A DNA stretch of 20,772 bases, from contig CAZMXS010000078.1 of NCBI GenBank assembly GCA_964570325.1, positions 1 through 20,772 of the forward strand, read 5' to 3'. A model generated the notes under the pieces. The model had not been told where the DNA came from. It did no database searches and was given only the letters and a program-made list of their open reading frames with translations. This document shows, piece by piece, positions 6,208 through 14,718 of the stretch. The translations under genes were made by a program, and so were the position numbers. Every line of letters begins with the position of its first letter. The stretch's first letter is position 1. Source of the DNA: CAZMXS01 sp964570325. GTDB taxonomy: Bacteria; Verrucomicrobiota; Kiritimatiellia; CAIQIC01; CAZMXS01.

Positions 6208-7404
6208 TCACGGTGGCGGGATGGCGTCGGCGCGACCCTCGATGTAGCGTACGCGGGCGGCGATGCCGAGCCGCGCGAGGAACTCCGCTTGAATTTCATA
6301 GCGCATGTCGGCCAGGTCGCGCATGGCATCCACGAACACGTCTGAGCGGATCTCGATGGCCACATCCACGCGACGCTCGGAAATCTCCAGATGGAAAGGA
6401 TAGCCCGCGGCGCGGGTCTGCGCCAGGACGTCGGCCATCTGGGCTTCATAGAGGGGGCGTTCGCTGACGCGGAACCGGCCGTCGAGCCGCGCGCCGGGTT
6501 GCAGCACGGCGCCAGTTCGGCCGCAGGCGCATTTCTCGCGGCGGATGGCGCCTGCGATGCGGGTGCGGTAACGCAGCAGCGGCATGGCTTCCCGGCATAG
6601 CGTGGTCACCAGCAGTTCGCCGTCCAGCGTTTCGACCAGGAACTGGTCCTCATTGACGTGGAAACGCCCTTCCGGGCATTCGACGCAGAGGCCGGGATCC
6701 AGAATCTCATCCACGCCGAAGCTGGTCCAGACGGGCGCAAAGAGCCCGGTGCGGATTTCGTCGCGCTCGGCTGGCGGCACCGGCCGCGAGAGCAGGACCG
6801 CGCGCAAGTTGAGCGATTGTGGATCAATACGCCGCCGGGCGAGCAGTTCCAGCAGCTCGCGCGCATTGTCGGGGGTCATTACCAGGACCGTGGCATGGCA
6901 GTTTTGGAGCATGGCCAACTGGTAATCAATGTGGAAATGGTCTTCGGAGATAACCGAGGCCTCCAGCATCTCTGCGCCCAGCAGGTAGCCGAGCGCTTTG
7001 CCCGAGATGCCGGTCTGGAAGCAGATTTGCAGCACATCATGCGCGGTCACGCCGGCGGCGGTCAACTGCCGCGCAATCAGCCGGCCCCACTGCCGCAAGT
7101 CGCCCCGGGTGTGGCCGATCAGCAACTGGCGGCCCGCCGGGCCGACCGTCGAGTGCAGGCGCACCACCTCGCGCAGCGGCAGCGCGAAGAGGCCGTAGGG
7201 GAACGCCGCGACCAGATCCTCCGGTGTGGTTATCGGCAGGCGGGCGAGGTCGGCGAGCGACTCGACGCGGAGATCCCCGAGCGATTCGCGGTAACGGCGG
7301 ACGTTGCGCCGCAGGCGCGCCAGCAGCGCCTGCAGCCGTTCCAACTGGAACTGGGCCAGCGCCTCGGCCGACATGGCTTCGTATTTCGGGTCCAACAGCT
7401 TCAT
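6208..7404 (-). CDS. Phenylacetate-CoA ligase-like protein with degenerate adenylation motifs
   Basis: This 398-residue protein aligns by motif order with PaaK-type AMP-forming ligases (usually about 430 residues). The ATP-binding loop, normally SSGTTGKP, reads STVGPAGR (85-92). The region normally YGxTE is FGVDE (229-233). YRTRD reads YRTRI (279-283), replacing the ribose-binding aspartate, and the GRxDDM hinge reads GRFRVS (309-314). CxCGRT (292-296) and a C-terminal ACT-like part (about 335-390) remain. It overlaps livF by 4 bp (ATGA) and has a perfect AAGGAGGT ribosome-binding site, so it is the last cistron of the liv operon. PaaK-like genes are known beside liv genes elsewhere. Whether it still activates acids or is a pseudoenzyme cannot be decided from sequence. 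The frame is intact, so it is not a pseudogene. Confidence 0.8.
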   Translation of the reverse strand: MKLLDPKYEAMSAEALAQFQLERLQALLARLRRNVRRYRESLGDLRVESLADLARLPITTPEDLVAAFPYGLFALPLREVVRLHSTVGPAGRQLLIGHTRGDLRQWGRLIARQLTAAGVTAHDVLQICFQTGISGKALGYLLGAEMLEASVISEDHFHIDYQLAMLQNCHATVLVMTPDNARELLELLARRRIDPQSLNLRAVLLSRPVPPAERDEIRTGLFAPVWTSFGVDEILDPGLCVECPEGRFHVNEDQFLVETLDGELLVTTLCREAMPLLRYRTRIAGAIRREKCACGRTGAVLQPGARLDGRFRVSERPLYEAQMADVLAQTRAAGYPFHLEISERRVDVAIEIRSDVFVDAMRDLADMRYEIQAEFLARLGIAARVRYIEGRADAIPPP

Positions 7405-8117
7405 TCCCAGACCTCCTTGTATCCCTTGCCGAGATAGGCGCGCTTGACTTCGGCGTTGCGCCGCAGGTCCGCCGCTTCGCCTTCGAGGATGATTTCGCCG
7501 GTTTCCAGCACATAGGCCCGGTCGGCGATATCGAGCGCCGCCACGGCGTTCTGCTCGACGAGGAAGACGGTGACGCCCTGGTCCTTGAGTTCGCCGATGG
7601 CCTTGAACAGCTCGGCCACCATGAGCGGCGCGAGGCCCATCGAGGGTTCGTCGAGCAGGAGCAGGCGGGGACGGGCCATCAGGGCGCGGCCGATGGCAAG
7701 CATCTGCTGCTCGCCGCCGGAGAGCGTGCCGGCGAGCTGGCCGGCGCGCTCGCGCAGGCGGGGAAAGCGCTCGAAGACCTCGCCCAGGACGAGTGCGCGG
7801 TCCGGATTGTGGTAGCCGCCGATCACCAGATTCTCGCGAACGGTCATGTCGCCGAAGAGTTGGCGGCCCTCCGGCACGAGCACGGTTGCGCTCGAGATGC
7901 AGCGCCACGGCGCCTGGCCGGTGGTTGGTCGTCCGCCAATGCGCACCGCGCCGCTCCACGGCGGCAACAGGCCGACGATGGCCATCAGCAGCGAGGTCTT
8001 GCCGGCGCCGTTGGCCCCGATCAGGCTTACGATCTCGCCGGCGGCGACGTGCAGGCTGACGCCCTTTACCACTTCCAGGCTACCATATCCGCAGCGCAGG
8101 TTCGTTATCTGGAGCAC
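7401..8117 (-). CDS. livF: Branched-chain amino acid ABC transporter, ATP-binding protein LivF
   Basis: This 238-residue ATPase has Walker A GANGAGKTS (about residues 33-41), signature LSGGEQQML, Walker B LLLLDEPSMGLAP and a switch histidine region (VFLVEQNAVAALDIADRAYVL). The EQN form after Walker B is typical of LivF. With LivG it powers the LivHM permease. Start is GTG at 8117, preceded by a strong GGAGGAG site. The gene overlaps the end of livG by 38 bp, and its TGA overlaps the ATG of the ligase-like gene. Confidence 0.95.
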   Translation of the reverse strand: MLQITNLRCGYGSLEVVKGVSLHVAAGEIVSLIGANGAGKTSLLMAIVGLLPPWSGAVRIGGRPTTGQAPWRCISSATVLVPEGRQLFGDMTVRENLVIGGYHNPDRALVLGEVFERFPRLRERAGQLAGTLSGGEQQMLAIGRALMARPRLLLLDEPSMGLAPLMVAELFKAIGELKDQGVTVFLVEQNAVAALDIADRAYVLETGEIILEGEAADLRRNAEVKRAYLGKGYKEVWE

Positions 8118-8880
8118 GCTCCACTCCTCCTCCCAAATAGACGCGGATCACATCCGGATGGTTGCGTACCACGGCCGGCGGTCCCTCGGCGATTGGCGTG
8201 CCGAAATGCAGGACCAGAATCTGCTGAGCGATGTCCATCACCAACGACATGTCGTGTTCGACCAACAGCACGGTGACGCCATCGTCGCGGATGCGCTCGA
8301 TCAGAGCGGCCAACTCCTCGGTCTCGCGCATGTTCAGCCCGCTGGCCGGCTCGTCGAGCAGTAATAACCGCGGTTCGGTCGCCAGCGCCCGGGCCAGTTC
8401 CACCATCCGGCGTTGGCCAAACGAAAGCGCTCCGACCGGCCGATTGGCCTGATCCGCCAGCCCCACGCGCTGCAACTGCGCGCGCGCGCTTTCCGCGATC
8501 GCACGTTCCGCGCGCCGCTGCGGCGGCAGGCGCAGGGCGCAGGCCATAAACCCGCCGCGGGACCGGCTGTGCCGGCCGATCATGACATTCTCCAGCACGC
8601 TCATGCGCAGGAACAGACTCGGGCTCTGGAATGTCCGCGAGATTCCGCGGCGCGCAATCTGGTAGGGCGGCAGCCCGGTGATGGGCGCGCCGTCGAAGAC
8701 AATGCGGCCGGCCGTGGGGCGGAAGACGCCGGAAATCAGGTTGAATAGCGTGCTTTTGCCTGCTCCATTGGGGCCAATGACCGCTTGAATGCTGCCTGCC
8801 GGCGTCCGGAAAGATACGCGGTCGAGTGCGACCAGCCCGCCAAAGCAATGGCGCAGCCCGCTGACCTCAAGCAACGCCAT
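8080..8880 (-). CDS. livG: Branched-chain amino acid ABC transporter, ATP-binding protein LivG
   Basis: This 266-residue ATPase has Walker A GPNGAGKST (about 36-44), signature LSFGQRRMVELARAL, Walker B LLLLDEPASGLN and the switch VLLVEHDMSLVMDIA. It also has the C-terminal extension (GTPIAEGPPAVVRNHPDVIRVYLG) characteristic of LivG. The ATG at 8880 overlaps the last 14 bp of livM, and the 3' end overlaps livF by 38 bp, consistent with translational coupling through the operon. Confidence 0.95.
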   Translation of the reverse strand: MALLEVSGLRHCFGGLVALDRVSFRTPAGSIQAVIGPNGAGKSTLFNLISGVFRPTAGRIVFDGAPITGLPPYQIARRGISRTFQSPSLFLRMSVLENVMIGRHSRSRGGFMACALRLPPQRRAERAIAESARAQLQRVGLADQANRPVGALSFGQRRMVELARALATEPRLLLLDEPASGLNMRETEELAALIERIRDDGVTVLLVEHDMSLVMDIAQQILVLHFGTPIAEGPPAVVRNHPDVIRVYLGGGVERAPDNEPALRIW

Positions 8881-9946
8881 GCGCGACCTCCCTGCCGCGG
8901 ACGCGGGCGATCAGCCGGCGCAGCCAGTTTCCGAGCGGCTTGAGGGGCCCCTCGGGCGCAAGCGAGATGATTACGACCAGGATGATCCCAAAGACCGCGT
9001 GGTCATAGCTGCCGAAGCAGTCGCGTAGCGAAAGAAACGTCAGCGTGGCGCTGACGAGCAGGACGCCCCAGAGATTGCCCATGCCGCCGGCGGCAACCAG
9101 CGCGACATAGCGAACGGACTTCAGCGCGCCGGCCTCCGACGGCCCAATGCCGCCGTTATAGTGTGTTAGCAGGCATCCGGCCCCCGCGGCGAGCAAGGCG
9201 CTGAGCACAAAGACGCGAAATTTGAAGGCTGCCGTATTGATGCCCATGGCATTGGCCGCGGCCTCGCCATCGTGGATTGCCCGCAGCGCCCGGCCGATGC
9301 GGGAGTGGATCAGATTGAGCAGCAGCAGCAGGATGCCCAGGGTGATGCCCCAAGCGGTGTAATAGTTTGCAACCCGTTGCGCTTTTTCGCCGCAGATGCG
9401 CAGCCCGCCAACCCAATCCCAGGGTGGGACGCCATGGATGCCGTCGGCTGCGCCGGTAATCTCCGTGCCGACCACGATGCGATACACGATCAAGCCGAAG
9501 CCGAGCGTGGCCATGGCCAGGTAGTGCCCCTTGAGCCGCAGGGCCGGGTAGCCGATGAGCGCGGACGCCAGCAGGGCGATGAGCATGGCGGCGGCGAAAG
9601 CGGCCCAGGGCGTGAAAGTGACAATTGTCGAGCCATACAAATCCGGCCGTGCCGCCGCCAGGTGGAGGCGCAGCAGCCAGGTGACCGCGCCGCCGCCGGT
9701 GGGCAACGGGTGCGTCGTCAGGACGGCCGAGGTGTAGCCGCCGAGCGCGAAGAACGCGGCGTGGCCGAGGGAAATCTGGCCGGTGTAGCCCATGACCAGG
9801 CACAAGCCCATGACGACGATCGAGTAATAAGCCGCCATGATCAACTGGGTCAGGTAATACTCTGCGCGGCAGGCGGTGGCGAGCTGCTGAATGCCGGCCA
9901 GCGCGGCGGCCAGCAGCAGGACGGGCAGGATGTGGGTCCACTTCAC
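8867..9946 (-). CDS. livM: Branched-chain amino acid ABC transporter permease LivM
   Basis: This 359-residue inner-membrane permease has about ten hydrophobic segments. The LivM hallmarks LCLVMGYTGQISLGHAAFFALGGYTSA (in two parts around residues 48-75), LRLKGHYLAMATLGFG (about 130-145) and the cytoplasmic loop GRALRAIHDGEAAANAMGIN (about 220-240), which contacts the ATPases, are all present. It pairs with LivH to form the channel. Its GTG start at 9946 overlaps the livH stop (GTGA, 4 bp) and follows a GGGAGGG ribosome-binding site. An insertion-like loop of about 20 residues near 85-105 separates the early membrane segments. Confidence 0.94.
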   Translation of the reverse strand: MKWTHILPVLLLAAALAGIQQLATACRAEYYLTQLIMAAYYSIVVMGLCLVMGYTGQISLGHAAFFALGGYTSAVLTTHPLPTGGGAVTWLLRLHLAAARPDLYGSTIVTFTPWAAFAAAMLIALLASALIGYPALRLKGHYLAMATLGFGLIVYRIVVGTEITGAADGIHGVPPWDWVGGLRICGEKAQRVANYYTAWGITLGILLLLLNLIHSRIGRALRAIHDGEAAANAMGINTAAFKFRVFVLSALLAAGAGCLLTHYNGGIGPSEAGALKSVRYVALVAAGGMGNLWGVLLVSATLTFLSLRDCFGSYDHAVFGIILVVIISLAPEGPLKPLGNWLRRLIARVRGREVAHGVA

Positions 9947-10833
9947 GCGCTGCCCTCCCGCGCCCGGTCCGCCGCCCGCGAACCGAACAGGCCGTGCGGT
10001 CGGATGAATAGCGTCGCCAGCAGGATCACGAAGGCGGTGACGTCCTGATAAGCGGCCGGCAGGACGCTGACGCTGAACGCCTCGGTGAGGCCGACGATGA
10101 GTCCGCCGATCACCGCGCCCATGGGGTGGCCGAGCCCGCCGAGGATGGCGGCCGCGAAGCCCTTGATGGCCAGGCCGGTGCCCATATCGTACTGCGTCAT
10201 GGCAATGGGCGAGATCACGCAGCCGGCCAGCGCGCCCAGCCCCGCGCTGAGGACAAAGGTCAACATACGCATATTGGCGGTGTTGATGCCGGCAAGCAGG
10301 GCCGCCGTGGGATTCGAGGAGCAGGCGCGCATGGCCTTGCCGGTTAGCGTGCAGCGCAGGAATCCCTGCAGGGCCAGGACCGCCAGCGCCGTCGTGCCCA
10401 GCACCCAGAACACCTGCGGCGAAAGGGCCGCGCCGAGGATGCGCACCGAGGAAACCTCGCTACCTGTGAAATAGGGCAGGGCGCGAACCTTTTCATCCCA
10501 GATGTGCAACGCGGCCTCCTGGATCACGATCGAAAGGCCGATCGTGATGACGATCATGTGCAATAGCGAATGGGCGCGCAGCGGGCGGAAGAAGAGCAAT
10601 TCCAGCAGCCCGCCAAGCGCGGCGGTTAGGACGACCGCGCTGAGCACGGCGACCGGCAGCGGGACGTGCGGCGCCAGCGAGACCGCGATCATGCCGCCGA
10701 GCATGACGAACTCGCCCTGGGCGAAGTTAATGATGCCGGTGGTGTTATAGATCAGGCTGAAGCCGACGGCCACAATGGCATAAATGCTGCCAACCGTGAT
10801 CCCCGAGAAGGCGTACTGGAGAAACTCCGACAA
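9943..10833 (-). CDS. livH: Branched-chain amino acid ABC transporter permease LivH
   Basis: This 296-residue permease has the LivH signature FSGITVGSIYAIVAVGFSLI followed by YNTTGIINFAQGEFVMLGG near the N-terminus, and the ATPase-contact loop GKAMRACSSNPTAALLAGIN near the middle. The frame runs 47 codons further upstream, but that stretch overlaps livK, is arginine-rich and is unlike LivH. A TTG at 10833 (read as M-SEFLQYAFSG) gives the expected family start, 22 nt after the livK stop. The ribosome-binding site there is weak, so the exact start is the least certain in this operon. The stop codon overlaps the livM start. Confidence 0.9.
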   Translation of the reverse strand: MSEFLQYAFSGITVGSIYAIVAVGFSLIYNTTGIINFAQGEFVMLGGMIAVSLAPHVPLPVAVLSAVVLTAALGGLLELLFFRPLRAHSLLHMIVITIGLSIVIQEAALHIWDEKVRALPYFTGSEVSSVRILGAALSPQVFWVLGTTALAVLALQGFLRCTLTGKAMRACSSNPTAALLAGINTANMRMLTFVLSAGLGALAGCVISPIAMTQYDMGTGLAIKGFAAAILGGLGHPMGAVIGGLIVGLTEAFSVSVLPAAYQDVTAFVILLATLFIRPHGLFGSRAADRAREGSA

Positions 10834-10855
10834 CGATATGCGTCCGATACCGGGG

Positions 10856-12004
10856 CTACGGCTTCTGGTATAAGGCGAACCGGCCATCCTTGACCGTAAG
10901 AATCTCAAACGCGTCGAGGCCCAGGCCGCAATGATCCTCCGGCGAGAAGTTGAACACGCCGGCGGTGCCGACAAAACCCTTCATTTGCTCGATAGCATCG
11001 CGGACCTTGGCGCGGTCGGTGCTGCCCGCTTGCTCGATGGCGGCCTTGAGGATCAAGATTGCGTCGTAGGCGTAACCGCCGAAGGTGCTGACGTCCTCCT
11101 GGTAGCGGCTTTCATAGTCTTTTTTGTACTTTTCGAGAACCTGCTTTTGCACGTGTTCGGCCGGCAGGACGTCCGCCACCAGCAGCCCGCCGCCCGGAAA
11201 GATGATGCCCTCGGCGGCCTGGCCCGCGGCGGCGACATATTTCAAATTGCCAAATCCGTGGCTTTGGAACAACGGGACGTTGAATTCCATCTGTCGCATG
11301 TTTTTGGCAACGATGGATTGCGCGGGCACAACCGACCAGTTGACCACCGCCTGGACATTTGCCGCTTTGACCTTGGTCAGGATGGCCGTGAGGTCGGTGG
11401 CGTCCTTGTCATAGGTTTCGCTGGCCAGGATTTCGATCCCCTCCTGGGGGGCCATTTTCTCAAGCTGTTCCTTGCCGGCCTTGCCGAAGCCCGTGTTGTC
11501 GCTGAGGACGCCGATCTTGGAGATGCCCAGATCCTTCATGGTTTTGAAGATCAGTGTCGCTGCCTGACTATCCGTCTGCGGCGTCTTGAACACAAAGCGG
11601 GCGACGGGCTTGACGATCGTTTCCGCCGCGGCGCAGGAGATCAGAATCATTTCCTCGGCCTCGCAGATCGGCTTGATCTGAAGCGTTTCGCCGCTGGTCG
11701 AGGGCCCGATGATGGCGAGGACGTCTTCCTCCTCGATCAGTTGCTTGGCAAACGAGACGGCCTTCTCGGGGCTGCCGCCGCTGTCCTTGACGATCAATTC
11801 GATGGGGTGGCCGTTGATGCCGCCGGCCGCGTTCAGTTGTTCAACCAGCATGCGGGCGGTCTTTTCCTCGGGGCCGCCCAGGTTGGCCGCCGGCCCGGTG
11901 ACGCTGAAGATGGCTCCGATCTTGATGGGCGCCGCTTCCTCTGCTTGCGCCGCGAAGCCTGTCAAACCCAGCCCGATTGCCATTGCGATGAGTAGTGATT
12001 TCAT
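10856..12004 (-). CDS. livK: Branched-chain amino acid ABC transporter, periplasmic substrate-binding protein
   Basis: This 382-residue protein has a Sec signal peptide (residues 1-21, MKSLLIAMAIGLGLTGFAAQA, cleaved after AQA) and no lipobox cysteine, so it should be a free periplasmic protein. The mature protein opens APIKIGAIFSVTGPAANLG and contains IIGPSTSGETLQIKPI, both typical of type I Leu/Ile/Val or amide-binding proteins. The ligand may be branched-chain amino acids or another amide or aromatic compound; the downstream ligase-like gene makes an aromatic acid conceivable but does not prove it. The upstream frame extension was rejected because the ATG at 12004 begins the signal peptide and follows GGAGGG and GGGAGA motifs. 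It is the first gene of livKHMGF. Confidence 0.94.
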   Translation of the reverse strand: MKSLLIAMAIGLGLTGFAAQAEEAAPIKIGAIFSVTGPAANLGGPEEKTARMLVEQLNAAGGINGHPIELIVKDSGGSPEKAVSFAKQLIEEEDVLAIIGPSTSGETLQIKPICEAEEMILISCAAAETIVKPVARFVFKTPQTDSQAATLIFKTMKDLGISKIGVLSDNTGFGKAGKEQLEKMAPQEGIEILASETYDKDATDLTAILTKVKAANVQAVVNWSVVPAQSIVAKNMRQMEFNVPLFQSHGFGNLKYVAAAGQAAEGIIFPGGGLLVADVLPAEHVQKQVLEKYKKDYESRYQEDVSTFGGYAYDAILILKAAIEQAGSTDRAKVRDAIEQMKGFVGTAGVFNFSPEDHCGLGLDAFEILTVKDGRFALYQKP

Positions 12005-12117
12005 GCGATCTCCCGACCCTCCTGTATTGGTTGTGTGCCTGCCCTGCGAAATCACGCGCGGACGCACACCGTCCGGCGCCGGCGCCAGCCCGGCCGACTA
12101 GCCGCCGATTGCGCGGC

Positions 12118-12146
12118 AGAGTGGCGCATTCGGCCCGGCCTGTCAA
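12118..12146 (-). promoter_or_regulatory. Possible promoter upstream of livK
   Basis: On the minus strand a perfect TTGACA (12141-12146) lies 17 nt from CACTCT (12118-12123), a poor -10 with two matches. It falls in the 178-bp gap between the hydrolase gene and livK, where a promoter for the operon is expected. Confidence 0.25.
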
Positions 12147-12182
12147 GAACTTGGGACGACGGCTCGCGACGGGCGCCGCGTG

Positions 12183-14480
12183 CTACGGGGTCGGGAACCA
12201 CTGCCGGTTGATCCAGGCCTGGCGGTTGATTGGCCGGGTCTCATTCCAGCCCCATTGATACACCGCCGGAGTTTGGAAATTGCCGGTCAGAATATACCAT
12301 CTGCCCGTTGCCGCCTGATAGACCGCCAGGTCCGCGCGGCCATCGCCGTCGTAATCGGCTGGCGCGGGTATGGTGTCCGGCATGCCCCACTGGATGGTCT
12401 GTGTCTGGCCGTCGGAGCTACGGAGAATATGCCAGCGCCCGGCTTCCGGCCAGTAGACCGCCAGGTCGGTTTGCCGATCTCCATCGTAATCGGCGGGCAC
12501 GGGGAGGGCGTCCGCCCAACCCCACTGCGCGTCCCGGCGCGCGCCGCTTGCGCTTTGCAGGATGTACCACATGCCCCATTTCGGCCAGTAAACCGCCGGA
12601 TCCTGGCGGCCGTCGCCATCGTAGTCGCCCGGCACCGGGATGGTTTCCGGCCAGCCCCACTGGTAGATGCGGGTGTGATCGGCCGCGCTCGGCCGGATGT
12701 GCCACAAGCCGCTTGCGGGCGTATAGACCGCCAGGTCCGCCCGCCGGTCGCCGTCATAATCGCCCGGCACCGGGATATCGCCGGCCGACCAGCCCCATTT
12801 TTCGTGACGCACCGAAACCTGGTCGCTGCCGCGGATAAACCAATAGCCGGCGGCCGGCCAAAAGGCCGCGAGTTCCTGGCGGCCGTCGCCGCTGTAATCG
12901 GCCATCACCGGCACGGCTTCCGGCCAGCCCCATTGCGCGGTGTCCGCCGCCGCCAGAGCGCTTTGCCAGACGAACCACAGGCCGCCGGCCGGCCAATAGA
13001 CGGCCAGGTCGGCGATGTGGTCCCCATCGGCGTCATCCATGGGCGGCGGAACGGACAGTCGGTTCGTGTAGGCCAGCGAATCAAGCCACTGGTAACCCCG
13101 CAGGTAGGCGAACGGCGCGGTGGCGGCGTGGACACTGCCCATTTCCTGGATCAACAGGTAGATCAGCGGATAATCAAGATTGCAGAACGCGTCCAGCGCG
13201 ACGGTGTGGCTGGCGGCCGCCGCGAAGGCGCGATAGGCGTTGGTCGAGTTGCCGAAGGGGACGAGATCGTCCTCGCGATTGTGCATCAGGCGGATTGGCA
13301 TTGCCGGGGTCCACGCGGCGTAACTGTTGTTGGAGGCAAGCGTGACCGCGATTGGGCTGGCGGCGTTGGAGAGCCCCGCCATGAACGACGCGGTGAGAAT
13401 GCTGCGCGGGCCGGCATACCCGGGCACACTTCGGATCAGCGCGTCAATCTCGCTGCCCGAATTGGTGCCGGATTCGGTTACCTGGCGCAGGGCGACGGAA
13501 AAATCGGGACGGCTTGGCGTGGAGGGAATGATGGCATTGCTCCAAGAAAGGTCGGAGATGGTGGCGGCATAGACGGAATCATAACCATCCACCACGTAAG
13601 GCAGGAAATATGGCGAGTCGTATTCGGTTCCGGCGGTCAACATGACGGTTTTCATGGTGTCGGAAAGCGAATGCGGGCCGTCAAGTGGGGCGACGGCGGA
13701 AACCGTAAACTCCGAAGCATGGTGGAGTTGGAGTTCCTTTGCCGTTGCCAGCGTCGCGTAGCCACCCTCGGAGTAGCCCATCAGGAAGAGGCGCCCGTCC
13801 CAACTGTGGTTGCCGATGGTGTGGAGGTAGTTGCGCGTTGCGCGGACCATATCCACACAGGAATAGGCCAGCGAGTGGTGGCAGTAAGGGTGGACGTTGG
13901 AGTTGACCCCCATCCCCGGATAATCCGGCAGGGTGACGATGTAGCCGGAGGCGGCGATCAGCGCGGCGATCGGAACGGACAGTTGCGGGTCGAGCAACTG
14001 GCAGATGGAGGGCGAGTTCTTGCGCAAAACCTGCGTCGGGTGCTGGAAGGAGAGCAGCGGCAGCCGGGTTGAGCTGTTGGTTGTGACGGGGATGATGGCC
14101 AGCCCCGAGCAATTGATCGTCTCGCCGCCGGCCGTGACGGTCGGGTAATTCAGGACGACAAATCGAATGTCATAGAGCCAATACGCGCGAAAGATCCGCT
14201 TGATCCATTCCCAGACTTTATCGAGCCAACCGGAGTATTCGGCTTCATCCAGGTTGGTTACGACACCCGGGGCGGCGTTCGCCGCCCCATTCAGCTTGGC
14301 CGATGCATGGCCGGTGGCGATGGCTTCATCCACCGCGGTCATCAAGGCTTCTGGTGTGTATTGCCCCAGGGATTGGCTGCCGACGACCGCGCCGCGTTCC
14401 GCCGCGCGGATATCGGGAGCGATAAGGAAGCAGATGAGCATGGCCAGCAGCGGATTTAGGGTGGCGCGCAACATATTCAT
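12183..14480 (-). CDS. Secreted alpha/beta hydrolase (lipase/esterase-like) with six FG-GAP/VCBS-like repeats
   Basis: This 765-residue protein has a signal peptide at about residues 1-27. Residues about 100-470 form an alpha/beta hydrolase resembling secretory lipases. The nucleophile is S237 in GYSEGG (235-240), the likely acid is D404 in HNREDDLVPF, and the likely histidine is H451 in GSVHAATAPF. Five or more cysteines (124, 160, 200, 208, 433) suggest disulfides and an extracytoplasmic site. Residues about 478-750 are six tandem repeats of 45-46 residues with consensus PVPGDYDGDGRADLAVYWP...GLWYI...QWGWPETI. Most carry a DxDGDG calcium-binding loop, as in FG-GAP/VCBS beta-propeller repeats, which often mediate surface or substrate contact. 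The ATG has a GGAGGA site 8 nt upstream. There is no sorting signal or transmembrane C-terminus. The substrate is unknown; a lipid, polyester or acyl ester is likely. Confidence 0.87.
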   Translation of the reverse strand: MNMLRATLNPLLAMLICFLIAPDIRAAERGAVVGSQSLGQYTPEALMTAVDEAIATGHASAKLNGAANAAPGVVTNLDEAEYSGWLDKVWEWIKRIFRAYWLYDIRFVVLNYPTVTAGGETINCSGLAIIPVTTNSSTRLPLLSFQHPTQVLRKNSPSICQLLDPQLSVPIAALIAASGYIVTLPDYPGMGVNSNVHPYCHHSLAYSCVDMVRATRNYLHTIGNHSWDGRLFLMGYSEGGYATLATAKELQLHHASEFTVSAVAPLDGPHSLSDTMKTVMLTAGTEYDSPYFLPYVVDGYDSVYAATISDLSWSNAIIPSTPSRPDFSVALRQVTESGTNSGSEIDALIRSVPGYAGPRSILTASFMAGLSNAASPIAVTLASNNSYAAWTPAMPIRLMHNREDDLVPFGNSTNAYRAFAAAASHTVALDAFCNLDYPLIYLLIQEMGSVHAATAPFAYLRGYQWLDSLAYTNRLSVPPPMDDADGDHIADLAVYWPAGGLWFVWQSALAAADTAQWGWPEAVPVMADYSGDGRQELAAFWPAAGYWFIRGSDQVSVRHEKWGWSAGDIPVPGDYDGDRRADLAVYTPASGLWHIRPSAADHTRIYQWGWPETIPVPGDYDGDGRQDPAVYWPKWGMWYILQSASGARRDAQWGWADALPVPADYDGDRQTDLAVYWPEAGRWHILRSSDGQTQTIQWGMPDTIPAPADYDGDGRADLAVYQAATGRWYILTGNFQTPAVYQWGWNETRPINRQAWINRQWFPTP
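12231..13049 (-). repeat. Six tandem 135-138-bp coding repeats (FG-GAP/VCBS-like)
   Basis: Six head-to-tail units inside the secreted hydrolase gene encode the 45-46-residue repeats. Units 3 to 6 are nearest the consensus. Unit 1 (DDADGDHIADLAVYWP) and unit 2 (ADYSGDGRQELAAFWP) are more diverged. Similarity is visible at the DNA level too, for example repeated forms of CGCCAGGTC and CCGTCGTAATC on the plus strand. Confidence 0.9.
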
Positions 14481-14493
14481 GGCATCCTCCGTT

Positions 14494-14512
14494 GATATCC
14501 AATTCAGATATT
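14494..14512. promoter_or_regulatory. Inverted repeat before the hydrolase gene
   Basis: GATAT (14494-14498) and ATATT-type arms (ATATC read from the other strand, 14508-14512) flank an AT-rich centre. On the minus strand TAATAT, a -10-like hexamer, overlaps the distal arm about 27 bp before the ribosome-binding site. No good -35 is visible. An operator-promoter overlap is possible. Confidence 0.25.
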
Positions 14513-14718
14513 AGACACCGGCGCGGATGAAATGTTGAGCCGGAAATGCGCGGATTGTGGATCGCGGCCTGGCTGTGTTCGATGCGAAGGCTAATGAGTT
14601 TGGCTGCGCGGGGAGCGCGGAAGCGGCTTAATGCAGCCGGGTGTCTCGGCATGAAGTGATCAATAAGGAAGCGCCGTGGTGGGGTAAGCGGGCAAGCAGT
14701 TCGCGCCCGATGGGGAGG

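Noticed and set aside
7405..7959. Upstream extension of the ligase-like frame through livF
   Set aside because: The extension is arginine-rich and overlaps livF in another frame. The ATG at 7404 has a perfect ribosome-binding site and overlaps the livF stop.
10834..10974. 47-residue N-terminal extension of LivH
   Set aside because: It lies within livK and has no similarity to LivH, whose family start is matched by the TTG at 10833.
12130..12182. Terminator after the hydrolase gene
   Set aside because: A GC stem (CGCGGC-GCCC-GTCGCG) exists but no T-tract follows on the minus strand.
12180..14072. 630-codon plus-strand open frame opposite the hydrolase gene
   Set aside because: It is the antisense shadow of a repeat-rich GC-biased gene. 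It is full of Arg, Gly and Val with no domain, while the minus strand encodes a signal peptide, catalytic motifs and repeats.
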